64,000 nt of DNA from Methanocatella intestini (GTDB lineage: Archaea; Methanobacteriota; Methanobacteria; Methanobacteriales; Methanobacteriaceae), in assembly GCF_002252585.1 (NCBI RefSeq), contig NZ_NQLD01000004.1; one strand, given 5' to 3'. The notes under the pieces are model-generated. The model was not told where the DNA came from. It saw only the letters and a program-made list of their open reading frames with translations, and made no database searches. The translations under genes and the position numbers were made by a program. This document shows, piece after piece, positions 54,473 through 63,281 of the stretch. Position 1 is the stretch's first letter; every line of letters begins with the position of its first letter.

Positions 54473-54811
54473 TCACAAAAGTTTTAAATCCCCAGTTATC
54501 TTGTCCATTATTTCATCCTCATCAGGCCCAATACCCAAAACTGTTGTAGTTGATGTAGGTAACTGAGTCCTTCCAGCATCAACTACCAAATAATTGGAAA
54601 CATTGTTTTTATCCGCTTCTTTTTTAAGGTCCAGCAATTCTTCTAAAGAATCAACTTTACAAACAACCTTGGCATAACCATCTGTTTCCCATTTTTTAAT
54701 TATTTTAGAATCTGTTTTTTTATAGGAACCTATAGAACCATGACAGCATTGAGCTGCAATTTTTCCTTTCCCCATTTTTAAATCTCTTCTTACAACCATC
54801 ACCTGTTTCAT
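54473..54811 (-). CDS. pth2: Peptidyl-tRNA hydrolase Pth2
   Basis: The 112-residue protein has the family motif KMGKGKIAAQCCHG and the late AGRTQLPTSTTTVLGIGP. It recycles tRNA from aborted peptidyl-tRNA. I chose the ATG at 54811 (MKQVMVV). It is the first gene of the minus-strand translation and cofactor run. Confidence 0.94.
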   Translation of the reverse strand: MKQVMVVRRDLKMGKGKIAAQCCHGSIGSYKKTDSKIIKKWETDGYAKVVCKVDSLEELLDLKKEADKNNVSNYLVVDAGRTQLPTSTTTVLGIGPDEDEIMDKITGDLKLL

Positions 54812-54936
54812 ACACACATTTTTCTATGTGTCTATTTAAATACTTTTAGCTTCAATAAAGTATAATACCTATAATGTTTATATAGATTATTACTATTTTA
54901 AGTGAAAAAAATTTACTTAAATAAGGAGATGTACTT

Positions 54937-55299
54937 ATGAATAAAAAAGTTATTGTAATAATAATTGCGATTTGTATAATAGCTGCATTTACAATACCTG
55001 CATTTATTTCAGAAAATGACTCCTCAAAAACAGATGACAAAAGCGATTTTAAAATCAAGATTGAAAGTGGCGGAACATGGAGACTTGACCTTATAGTTGA
55101 CGGACATCATTCACTTATAGAAGGAAACGGTTCCAGAACAATCAACCTGGGAAAGATAGATTCTGCAAGTATAACATTTAATCAATATAGAGGCGGACCT
55201 TCCACAATTTCATTATTGGACGGAGATGATACTGTTATAAATAGAGGAAGAGCTCCTAACGAAGGGTTTGCAACTGTGTACTTTTATCATAAAGCTTAA
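54937..55299 (+). CDS. Small secreted or anchored protein of unknown family
   Basis: The 120-residue protein has an N-terminal hydrophobic segment (residues 4-24), a Ser/Asp-rich spacer and a beta-rich domain (GTWRLDLIVDGHHSLIEG). A GGAGATG site lies nine bases before the ATG. No family is recognised; it is likely extracytoplasmic. Confidence 0.6.
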   Translation: MNKKVIVIIIAICIIAAFTIPAFISENDSSKTDDKSDFKIKIESGGTWRLDLIVDGHHSLIEGNGSRTINLGKIDSASITFNQYRGGPSTISLLDGDDTVINRGRAPNEGFATVYFYHKA

Positions 55300-55300
55300 A

Positions 55301-55320
55301 ATGGAAGTTTAACCTTCCAT
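55301..55320 (+). terminator. Hairpin terminator
   Basis: ATGGAAG-TTTAAC-CTTCCAT (55301-55320) forms a 7-bp stem, followed by a T-run. Confidence 0.65.
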
Positions 55321-55449
55321 AACTATTTTTTAAAATTTTAATTTAAAACTTAAATAATATATGACCAAATCCTTTAAAAATGAAAAAAAACTAATATAAA
55401 AATACTATTAATTTTTATTTTTATTATTATTTAATTAAAGGAGATATAA

Positions 55450-57228
55450 ATGAGTCGTATTTCTATATTAGACAAAGACAAATGTCAACCTAAGAAATGT
55501 AATTTTGTTTGTATTGATTACTGCCCAGGAGTTAGAATGGATGAAGATACTATCATCATTGATGAAAACACTAACAAGCCATTAATTTCTGAAGAATTAT
55601 GTGAAGGATGTGGTATTTGTACAAACAGATGTCCATTTGATGCTATTTCAATTATTAACTTGCCTGAAGCTATAGGAGAATCAATTCATAGATTCGGACA
55701 AAACCAATTTGAATTATTCGGACTTCCCAGTTTAACTGAAGGCAGCGTATTAGGTTTGCTTGGTCCAAATGGAATCGGTAAGTCAACAATAATGAACATA
55801 CTATCTGGAACTTTAATTCCAAACTTAGGAGATTATGAAAACCCCCAGAATAATTGGGATAAAGTAATTGAACATTATAAAGGTTCAGCTCTTCAAAACT
55901 ACTTTACAAAATTAGCTGCTGGAGAAATAAAAGCTATTTTAAAACCTCAAATGGTAGATCAGCTCCCCAAAGTTGTAAAAGGAAAAGTAAGTGATTTGCT
56001 TACAAACGTTGATGAAAGAGGAAAATTAGATTATGTTTGTGATGAATTAGATCTTCATAATGTTTTAGACCGTGAAATGAAAAACTTAAGTGGTGGGGAA
56101 CTCCAAAGAGTAGCTATAACTGCAACTGTTTTAAGAGAAGGAGACTTCTATTACTTCGATGAACCTACATCATGGCTGGATGTTTCACAAAGATTAAATG
56201 CAGTAAAAGTAATTCGTTCACTTGCCCAAGACGGTAAAAGTGTTTTAGTTATTGAACACGATTTGGCTACTTTAGATGCATTATCTGACAATATTCATGT
56301 TTTATTTGGTGAACCTGGAGGATATGGTGTTGTATCAGGTAGAAAAGGTGTTAGAATTGGAATTAATGCATACATAAATGGATTTTTAGCTGAAGAAAAT
56401 GTAAGAATAAGAAAAAACCCTATTGAATTTACAATCAGACCACCAACTCCCGAAGATGAAGGGGAGTCATTATCCAGCTATTCCGATTTAAGTAAGGATT
56501 ATGGAGGGTTTAAGTTAACTGCAGATGCTGGAGAAATTTTCCATGACGAAATTGTAACTGCATTCGGTTCAAACGGTATCGGAAAAACCACATTTGCCAA
56601 AATGCTGGCTGGAGTGGAAGAACCAACAAGTGGAGAAATAGATACAGAAGTTACAATAGCATACAAACCACAATATATAGTTTCTGATTTTGAAGGAAGT
56701 GTCAGCGACTTTTTATACATGAATGCACCAAGTTTCGGAAGCAATATCTTTAAAAGTGAGATTATGGATCCTTTTAAATTAGAAGATATGCTTGAAAAGG
56801 AAGTTAAAAAGTTAAGTGGAGGAGAACTTCAAAGACTTGCAATAGCTGCAACACTTTCAAAAGATGCTGAAATTTATCTTTTCGATGAACCTACTGCATT
56901 TTTAGATGTAGAACAAAGACTGATAGCTGCAAGAGTCATTAGAAAGATGGTAGAAAGCAGAAATGCAGCATCACTTATTGTAGACCACGATATTGTATTT
57001 ATCGATTATATATCAGACAGGGCAATGGTATTTAACGGTACTCCGGGTTTAGAAGGACATGCATCCAAACCAACAGATTTAAGAAGTTCCATGAACGAAT
57101 TTTTAGGAAATCTGAATATTACATTTAGAAGAGATAAAGAAACAAAAAGACCAAGAGTCAACAAATTAGACAGCTATCTTGATCGTGAACAAAAAGAAAA
57201 AGGAGAATATTACTACTTATCAGATTAA
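55450..57228 (+). CDS. Ribosome-recycling ATPase Rli1/ABCE1
   Basis: The 592-residue protein has an N-terminal ferredoxin-like domain with two cysteine clusters (CQPKKCNFVCIDYCPG and CEGCGICTNRCPF). Two ABC domains follow, with Walker A GPNGIGKST and GSNGIGKTT and two LSGGELQR signatures. It splits ribosomes after termination with aRF1 or Pelota. It is the canonical archaeal RNase L inhibitor homolog. GGAGAT precedes the ATG. Confidence 0.97.
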   Translation: MSRISILDKDKCQPKKCNFVCIDYCPGVRMDEDTIIIDENTNKPLISEELCEGCGICTNRCPFDAISIINLPEAIGESIHRFGQNQFELFGLPSLTEGSVLGLLGPNGIGKSTIMNILSGTLIPNLGDYENPQNNWDKVIEHYKGSALQNYFTKLAAGEIKAILKPQMVDQLPKVVKGKVSDLLTNVDERGKLDYVCDELDLHNVLDREMKNLSGGELQRVAITATVLREGDFYYFDEPTSWLDVSQRLNAVKVIRSLAQDGKSVLVIEHDLATLDALSDNIHVLFGEPGGYGVVSGRKGVRIGINAYINGFLAEENVRIRKNPIEFTIRPPTPEDEGESLSSYSDLSKDYGGFKLTADAGEIFHDEIVTAFGSNGIGKTTFAKMLAGVEEPTSGEIDTEVTIAYKPQYIVSDFEGSVSDFLYMNAPSFGSNIFKSEIMDPFKLEDMLEKEVKKLSGGELQRLAIAATLSKDAEIYLFDEPTAFLDVEQRLIAARVIRKMVESRNAASLIVDHDIVFIDYISDRAMVFNGTPGLEGHASKPTDLRSSMNEFLGNLNITFRRDKETKRPRVNKLDSYLDREQKEKGEYYYLSD

Positions 57229-57602
57229 ATATTCTCCAATTCTTTTAAAATATAATCTTTTAAAGCCTTAACGGCTTTTTCACCATCATCATCTAACCTG
57301 ACTGAATCATTAGGATTCAAATCATTTTCTTTGACAACTGACTCAGCATCAATATTCCTCATTATATCAATGTCTTTTTCTTTTAGAATAGTTGAAACAC
57401 AATCATCCGTACATCCTGTTATTGATACTACTTTTGCACCTTCCAGAATAGGACTGCATTGATTTGGTTGTGCAGAATATTCAGTTATGCATGCTGCGAC
57501 AATATTTTCATTGTCCAGAGCTAATTCCACCGCAGCAGCTCTTACTACCAAACCAAGGGGACTTAATCCACTACATGACACTAATGCTATTTTATCACTC
57601 AT
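57225..57602 (-). CDS. DGC-domain putative zinc-binding protein
   Basis: The 125-residue protein begins MSDKIALVSCSGLSPLGLVVRAA and has TGCTDDCVSTIL, both typical of the DGC (putative zinc-binding) family with a conserved Asp-Gly-Cys-like site. The start is the ATG 57602 after GGTTGATT. It follows the Fe-S protein gene by 5 bp. The function is unknown. Confidence 0.75.
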   Translation of the reverse strand: MSDKIALVSCSGLSPLGLVVRAAAVELALDNENIVAACITEYSAQPNQCSPILEGAKVVSITGCTDDCVSTILKEKDIDIMRNIDAESVVKENDLNPNDSVRLDDDGEKAVKALKDYILKELENI

Positions 57603-57607
57603 AATAA

Positions 57608-58363
57608 TCAACCTCTCTTTTTAGCTACTCGTTTATCATATTTTTGCTTTATTTTAATATAACCTTTTTTATAAAATGGACAAACCAGCATACACTGACT
57701 GCATCCTTCCCTATGAGCAGTGCAAACTTTTTTCAGTACCAGCTCATTTTCATCAAATGCATTTTCAGGGCATTTTCTGATACATTTCCCGCAGGTTTTA
57801 CAAAATTCTCCAACCCAGCACATGTCATTTTCTTTTTTAAAAGGCAAATTTTCAATTGATGTGTGAATCATGAAAAATCCGATATTTAAACCCTCTTTAA
57901 AAAGACACATGTTGCTTCTTGTAATAACCGCATCATTTGACTGCATAGCTATTGCCCTTAAACTGATTTCATCATCTAACGGATTAAGCAACTCTGCAGC
58001 AAATCCTTTTTTCCTTAAAAAATCAGCAAACCCATACATCTTACGGCCGATTTCCTGAAATTCATCATCTGTAAGCTTACATTTTAGTTTTGACGGTTCC
58101 ATTTCCAAAATTTCAGGAGACATCAGATATTTAAAAATAATAACATTGTCAAAATCAATATTCCATTCTTCCCTAAATTCATCACTTAATTTAGAATAGC
58201 TAATGCCTGCACAATTATTTTCAATAGCTAAGTTTTTCAAATCTTTTAAAATAGAATTATCAATTTGGGTTTTGGGATTTGCAGGATTTGAAACTTTATA
58301 AAAATCAGGTAGCGGATGATGATATTTAAATCTAAAATCTTCATCCGTAATTTCGAAACACAT
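57608..58363 (-). CDS. Fe-S protein, QueG-like C-terminal region
   Basis: The 251-residue protein has two 4Fe-4S sites near its C-terminus: CKTCGKCIRKCP and CSQCMLVCPF. The upstream part resembles the cobalamin-dependent epoxyqueuosine reductase fold but is shorter and lacks clear hallmarks. It is an orphan reductase candidate, coupled to the DGC gene downstream and 2 bp from the aminotransferase gene upstream. Confidence 0.65.
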   Translation of the reverse strand: MCFEITDEDFRFKYHHPLPDFYKVSNPANPKTQIDNSILKDLKNLAIENNCAGISYSKLSDEFREEWNIDFDNVIIFKYLMSPEILEMEPSKLKCKLTDDEFQEIGRKMYGFADFLRKKGFAAELLNPLDDEISLRAIAMQSNDAVITRSNMCLFKEGLNIGFFMIHTSIENLPFKKENDMCWVGEFCKTCGKCIRKCPENAFDENELVLKKVCTAHREGCSQCMLVCPFYKKGYIKIKQKYDKRVAKKRG

Positions 58364-58365
58364 AA

Positions 58366-59553
58366 TTATTTCCTTAATGCTTCAACAGCTTTAGGGAATT
58401 CTTCACAGAATACTTTTACTTGCTCCTCAGGAATGGAATAACTTATACGTAAATAATTATCACCAAATAAATTACTGGTGTATTCTCCTTCCCTTGTGAA
58501 TATTTTTCTTTTAAGTAAGTAATTTGACATGTCTTTTGGACTTATACCTGCACCAGATAAATCAATTGCCATCATATTAGCTTCAGACGGATAAACCGGT
58601 AAAAATACACCATCAATCTCATCAACAACTTCCTTGATTAATTTCTGATTATTGAAAGTGATTGATTTTATTTTATCTTCCCATTCGCTTTTGGATTTTA
58701 AACCGGCAATTGCGCCATACTGAGCAATTATATTAACTCCCAAATCATTGACAACAGTATTTTTTAAAACATCAATGATATCTGAAGTTGAAACAACTGC
58801 TCCAATCCTAACACCAGCCATTCCAAATATTTTTGAAAAGCTGTAAATAGTCAATGTTTGTTCAGGAGCATAATCTGCAGCCAGATAATGATTTCTTGCA
58901 AAATCCTTGTAGGTTACATCATCTAAAAGATAAATATCATTTTCAATAGCTATTTCAGCAAACTCTTTTATTTCTTCTTCAGTATAACCTGAACCTAACG
59001 GATTTAACGGATCGATTAAAACTACCATTTTGGTGTTTTCATCCATATTTTCACGAAGAAGTTCAGGAGTTAATTTATAACCGCAATCCTCATTATAAAC
59101 AGGCACATACCTTACTTCACCTGCAAATCTATTTGCAAAGTTTCCGATAATTAAATAACCCGGATCAGACATAACCACATTATCGTTAGGCCCTAATAAT
59201 GCCTGCATACAAAGATATAATGATTCAGTAGCTCCGGCAGTTAATAAAATATCTGAATTTTCAAAACCTAAATCATCTAAAATTAATTGCTTAAGCTCTG
59301 AAAATCCTTCTGGAGGAGGATATTTACAGTATTCTTTAGCTTTAGCGCAACTAGCCATAGCATCAGCTATAATATCACCATGCAAATGATTTGTGTTTTG
59401 ACCCATCCAAATCATATCTTTATCCATGAATACATCTTCAAAAAAATCATTTGAAGAATCATATCCTTCAGGGGGAACTCTTACAACCTTTTCAAATTTC
59501 TTTTTAGGATGTTTTATACTGTCTTCCCCATGACTGCTTAAATTATTTTTCAT
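58366..59553 (-). CDS. Class I/II PLP-dependent aminotransferase
   Basis: The protein belongs to the HisC/aspartate aminotransferase group. The PLP lysine lies in IYSFSKIFGMAGVRIGA, and the DPLNPLGSGY and LLDDVTYKDFA motifs are conserved. I chose the ATG at 59553 with GTGAT upstream. The amino donor is not determinable. It forms a three-gene run with the Fe-S and DGC genes. Confidence 0.85.
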   Translation of the reverse strand: MKNNLSSHGEDSIKHPKKKFEKVVRVPPEGYDSSNDFFEDVFMDKDMIWMGQNTNHLHGDIIADAMASCAKAKEYCKYPPPEGFSELKQLILDDLGFENSDILLTAGATESLYLCMQALLGPNDNVVMSDPGYLIIGNFANRFAGEVRYVPVYNEDCGYKLTPELLRENMDENTKMVVLIDPLNPLGSGYTEEEIKEFAEIAIENDIYLLDDVTYKDFARNHYLAADYAPEQTLTIYSFSKIFGMAGVRIGAVVSTSDIIDVLKNTVVNDLGVNIIAQYGAIAGLKSKSEWEDKIKSITFNNQKLIKEVVDEIDGVFLPVYPSEANMMAIDLSGAGISPKDMSNYLLKRKIFTREGEYTSNLFGDNYLRISYSIPEEQVKVFCEEFPKAVEALRK

Positions 59554-59618
59554 AAAAATCACATAACAATAAAATTCCAAAGTAATTATTTATTTTAAGT
59601 TATTTATAAAATTAATGT

Positions 59619-60323
59619 TTAAACAATTCCCTTTTCCACTATTTTAAAAGTAACCTGTTTACCTTCACCTATACTTCTATGTCTTTTTAAAGTAGCTATT
59701 CTTTTATTGAACTCTTCATTTCGCTCCAGTTGAATTATGGTTTTGCTCCAGTACTGCAAAATAGTTCCACCAACTGCTTTAACAGCATCCTTGTTATCAT
59801 CATCAAAAGAACTGTAAATTTGATTAGTCAGTACAACTGCAACATCATAATTACGAGCTATTTTAGCTAAAATCCCCATCTGTTTACCTAATTCCTTATT
59901 AAGCCTTGAAGATTTCATATCATCAACACGATAAAGAGCAACAGCAGAATCCAAAACACATAAATCAACATCATCATGATGTTTTCTAATCCAGAGCTCA
60001 ATAGTTTTAAGATTTTCATTTTGCTCTAAAAATGAAGTCGGTTCAAAAACAATAATATTATTAACTATTTTGGAAAAATCTTCCCCAGCTATTTGTTTAA
60101 TCCTGTTAATTGAAATTCCACCTTCAGTATCAACATAAACAACTTTTTTACCCTGTTTAGCTACATTAACTGCCAATACTAAAGCAATATTACTTTTACC
60201 AGATCCGGGTGGTCCGAATATTTGAGTAATAGTTCCTTTTTCCACACCACCATTTAATAAATTATCAATGGCGGAATTAGTTGGGATTTTATGATTATCC
60301 TCAAAATTAGCTAAGACTTTCAT
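59619..60323 (-). CDS. radB: DNA repair and recombination protein RadB
   Basis: The 234-residue RecA-fold protein has Walker A GPPGSGKSNIALVLA and Walker B VDLCVLDSAV. It lacks the N-terminal DNA-binding domain of RadA, as is usual in RadB. It is an accessory factor of homologous recombination. Confidence 0.93.
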   Translation of the reverse strand: MKVLANFEDNHKIPTNSAIDNLLNGGVEKGTITQIFGPPGSGKSNIALVLAVNVAKQGKKVVYVDTEGGISINRIKQIAGEDFSKIVNNIIVFEPTSFLEQNENLKTIELWIRKHHDDVDLCVLDSAVALYRVDDMKSSRLNKELGKQMGILAKIARNYDVAVVLTNQIYSSFDDDNKDAVKAVGGTILQYWSKTIIQLERNEEFNKRIATLKRHRSIGEGKQVTFKIVEKGIV

Positions 60324-60362
60324 AATATATTATTTGGTTATACAAAGTATATATTTTTAAGC

Positions 60363-60944
60363 TTACCTTTTAACAAAAACAGGTTCCTCACCAGTCAAAT
60401 CAATAATTGTTGATGGATTTCCAGATTTTAAAGGACCAACATCAATAATCAAATCAACTTCACAGCCCAATTGTTTTAATATTTCTTCAGGAGTGTCTAA
60501 TGTATCTTTATTTGACAGATTAGCGCTGGTAGTCGTTATCGGAAAAATTTTAGCCAGACTACATGCAATCTCACTTTTAGGAACACGAACACCAACATTA
60601 GCAGATCCGCTTGTTAAATGTCTTGGAACAATTTTTGACTTTTTTAAAATAAATGTATAAGGTCCAGGCAAGTATTTATCTATAAAATAAAGCTGATTCA
60701 GAGAAGCCTTAGAAACTAAAGGAATTGCATCTTTAGAAGAAACTAAAAGAGAAACTGGTTTTAAATAGCTTCTTTTTTTAATATTATAAACTTTTTTAAC
60801 CGCTTTTCTATTGAAAATATTAGCTCCCAAACCGTAAACAGTATCTGTAGGATATAAAATAACCCCACCGTCAGCTAAAACTTTTACAGCTTCATCAATA
60901 ACCTTTTTATCTACTTCATTCTGATTAGTTTTTAATATTTTCAT
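60363..60944 (-). CDS. Threonylcarbamoyl-AMP synthase (YrdC/Sua5-type)
   Basis: The 193-residue YrdC-domain protein contains VLYPTDTVYGLGANI, SLLVSSKDAIPLVSK and ITTTSANLS. It makes threonylcarbamoyl-AMP for the t6A modification of tRNA. It is single-domain, lacking the C-terminal Sua5 extension. Confidence 0.92.
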   Translation of the reverse strand: MKILKTNQNEVDKKVIDEAVKVLADGGVILYPTDTVYGLGANIFNRKAVKKVYNIKKRSYLKPVSLLVSSKDAIPLVSKASLNQLYFIDKYLPGPYTFILKKSKIVPRHLTSGSANVGVRVPKSEIACSLAKIFPITTTSANLSNKDTLDTPEEILKQLGCEVDLIIDVGPLKSGNPSTIIDLTGEEPVFVKR

Positions 60945-61003
60945 TAGATTACCCTAATATTTTATGAACAATTATATATGAGTAAAATCTTTATATATAA
61001 ATT

Positions 61004-61570
61004 ATGCTTGAAAGTCTACGTCCTTTTTTAACAAAAATATTAAATCCACTAGCTAAACATTTAAATATAAATCCGAATGTCGTAACAGTAATTTCCCCGT
61101 TTATTGCAATAATTGCTGCTTACGGATTTGCCAATCATTTACTGATTATTGGAACATTAGCTATTTTACTAAGCGGATTTTTAGATGTTGTAGATGGTGC
61201 AGTAGCCAGATATCACAACAGAACATCTAAATTTGGAGCATTTCTGGATTCAACAATGGACAGATTTGCAGATGCAATAATTTACATTGGAATAATCTTC
61301 GGAGGCTATTGCGATTGGTTTACTGGTGCCTTAGCTATACATTCAGCTATTACAGTCAGTTATGTTAGAGCTAGAGCAGAGTCTCAGGGAGTTGAATGTA
61401 AAGTTGGAATAGCTGAAAGAGCAGTTCGTATGATAATACTAATGATTGGAGCGATTATCGGATATTTAACAAGCCCGATTTACTTTACATACACAATAAT
61501 GATTTTAGTAATATTATCTTACATTACAGTAGGACAAAGAATATATCACGTATGGAGGCAGCTTAAATGA
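61004..61570 (+). CDS. CDP-alcohol phosphatidyltransferase (archaetidyl-inositol-phosphate synthase type)
   Basis: The 188-residue membrane protein has the D-x2-D-G-x2-A-R-x8-G-x3-D-x3-D signature, seen as DVVDGAVARYHN and FGAFLDSTMD. It forms polar archaeal ether lipids. The next gene (DUF357) overlaps its stop by 4 bp. Confidence 0.88.
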   Translation: MLESLRPFLTKILNPLAKHLNINPNVVTVISPFIAIIAAYGFANHLLIIGTLAILLSGFLDVVDGAVARYHNRTSKFGAFLDSTMDRFADAIIYIGIIFGGYCDWFTGALAIHSAITVSYVRARAESQGVECKVGIAERAVRMIILMIGAIIGYLTSPIYFTYTIMILVILSYITVGQRIYHVWRQLK

Positions 61571-61812
61571 ATGATTTGGAAAGTGCAGAAAAAATAAGTA
61601 TTGACATCAAGAAATTAGAACGCAATCTGAAACAGGTTGAAGACATAAACTTTGAAGGAAAGGAAAAAGAAGTTTATGACAGAGCTGTTGATTATATGAA
61701 CGATTCAAAATATTATCTTGAAAAGAAAAAAGATATGCGTACAGCATTTGGATGTATTGAATATAGTCACGGATTATTAGATGCCCTTCGGATGATTCAT
61801 GGTTTAATTTAA
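61567..61812 (+). CDS. DUF357 family protein
   Basis: The 81-residue helical protein has the segment DSKYYLEKKKDMRTAFGCIEYSHGLLDALRM typical of DUF357 in archaea. It is translationally coupled to the lipid synthase gene. The function is unknown. Confidence 0.82.
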   Translation: MNDLESAEKISIDIKKLERNLKQVEDINFEGKEKEVYDRAVDYMNDSKYYLEKKKDMRTAFGCIEYSHGLLDALRMIHGLI

Positions 61813-61910
61813 AAGTAGTTCTCCAAAACTGATTTAAATAAACAGAATTAACAATTATTTTGAAAAGCATATTATGGTTGTACTTTTAAAGTAGCTAATT
61901 GAATATAAGT

Positions 61911-63101
61911 TCATATAGTTCTAAATGGAAATACACCTTTTTTTACATATTCATTTTTTAGCCAGGCTTTTAAAATTGAATCAACAATTTTATATTTATC
62001 CCCATCCAGTTCAATTAAAACCTCATCTTGTAATTTATTTAAAGGCCTGCTTAAAGCACCAGAAGTTATATTTAAACTATTAGCTATTTCTACCCTTTTT
62101 AATGGAGCATCAATTAATGTAGTTAATATTTTTTGCTCTTGAAAAGTTAATTTTGCCCAAGTATTAATAAAATGTGCAGATAATATCGGCAAAGCTTTTT
62201 CAAATTCATTAATCACCATTTCTTCATCCAAAGTTATATTTTCAGAGATGATTCTAGCAAATGTATTTATATAAAAAGGAATGCCTTTTGTACATTTATA
62301 AAATCTTTCAAAACCTTCTTCAGTGAAATTAAGAGAAGGTGCTTTTTCATTTAAATAATTTTTTACTACATCAAAAGAAAAAGGATTAATTTCAACTGTA
62401 AGCATTCTCCCACCAAATGCTCCGTTTTTCCCAGCAATATCGCCAATTAAACTATCTTTAACACCCATACTTCCAGAAAATACATAAGTGACATTTTTTT
62501 GAGATTGAACATAACTTCTGATATACCATAAGAAACTATTTAAATTTTCTCCCAAATCTTTTACTGCCGGAAATTCATCAATAAAAATAAAAATTCCTTT
62601 AATTTTATCACTAAATTCCTCGTAAATTCTTTGAGGTAATTCCATTACAAAATTAGCTAAATTTTTATAATTATTTTCGAACTCAGGAATAGGTACTGGA
62701 ATTCCATTATAATTAACAAAATCTTTAATAGAAAGATTATGTATTTTAAAAAACTTTTCAATTTTTTTACCAAAAACCTTTAGATTAGCATCCCCACATG
62801 TTTCCATCAGTTTATCATAAAATAACTCCATAAATGCTTCACAAGTTAATTTTCCATCCTGATAAGCATTAGAAGAAGATAAATCCATATACATAACTAA
62901 ATAATCATTTTGAAAGTTATTTTTTAGTTTTTTTAATAATGCTGTTTTTCCAACACCTCTCAAACCAGTAAGTAGTATTGTGGGTGTTGAACCATATTGA
63001 CTACTGTCCAATAAATTTGATAAAAACTCCACATCATCTATTCTATCATAAAACTGTGAATCGTTAAGATTAGAATCAGTTCCCCAAGCTATTTCCATCA
63101 T
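61911..63101 (-). CDS. Archaeal AAA-type ATPase with C-terminal winged helix
   Basis: The 396-residue STAND-like ATPase has Walker A GLRGVGKTALLKKL, Walker B IFIFIDEFPAV and sensor FSGSMGVKDSLI. The C-terminus is a winged helix (RVEIANSLNITSGALSRPLNKL). Proteins of this family are often lineage-specific and mobile-element linked, with unknown partners. The promoter has 26-bp repeats. Confidence 0.82.
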   Translation of the reverse strand: MMEIAWGTDSNLNDSQFYDRIDDVEFLSNLLDSSQYGSTPTILLTGLRGVGKTALLKKLKNNFQNDYLVMYMDLSSSNAYQDGKLTCEAFMELFYDKLMETCGDANLKVFGKKIEKFFKIHNLSIKDFVNYNGIPVPIPEFENNYKNLANFVMELPQRIYEEFSDKIKGIFIFIDEFPAVKDLGENLNSFLWYIRSYVQSQKNVTYVFSGSMGVKDSLIGDIAGKNGAFGGRMLTVEINPFSFDVVKNYLNEKAPSLNFTEEGFERFYKCTKGIPFYINTFARIISENITLDEEMVINEFEKALPILSAHFINTWAKLTFQEQKILTTLIDAPLKRVEIANSLNITSGALSRPLNKLQDEVLIELDGDKYKIVDSILKAWLKNEYVKKGVFPFRTI

Positions 63102-63138
63102 AGTACCAACTCATTAAATAAAATACAATACAATCAAA

Positions 63139-63232
63139 TATATAAATATATTGTAAAATACAATACATAATGCAAAATACAATATCCAACAATATGTAAT
63201 GCAAACTACAATACATAATGCAAAATACAATA
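63139..63232 (-). repeat. 26-bp direct repeats upstream of the ATPase promoter
   Basis: Two identical 26-bp copies lie at 63159-63184 and 63207-63232 (core ATACATAATGCAAAATACAA), 48 bp apart, with a partial copy between (63189-63205). They lie directly upstream of the minus-strand TATA box TTTATATA (63139-63146). Confidence 0.65.
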
Positions 63233-63281
63233 GCTATAAAAAAAAGTAAAAAAAGCAGAGATTAATTAAAATCTCTTAAAT

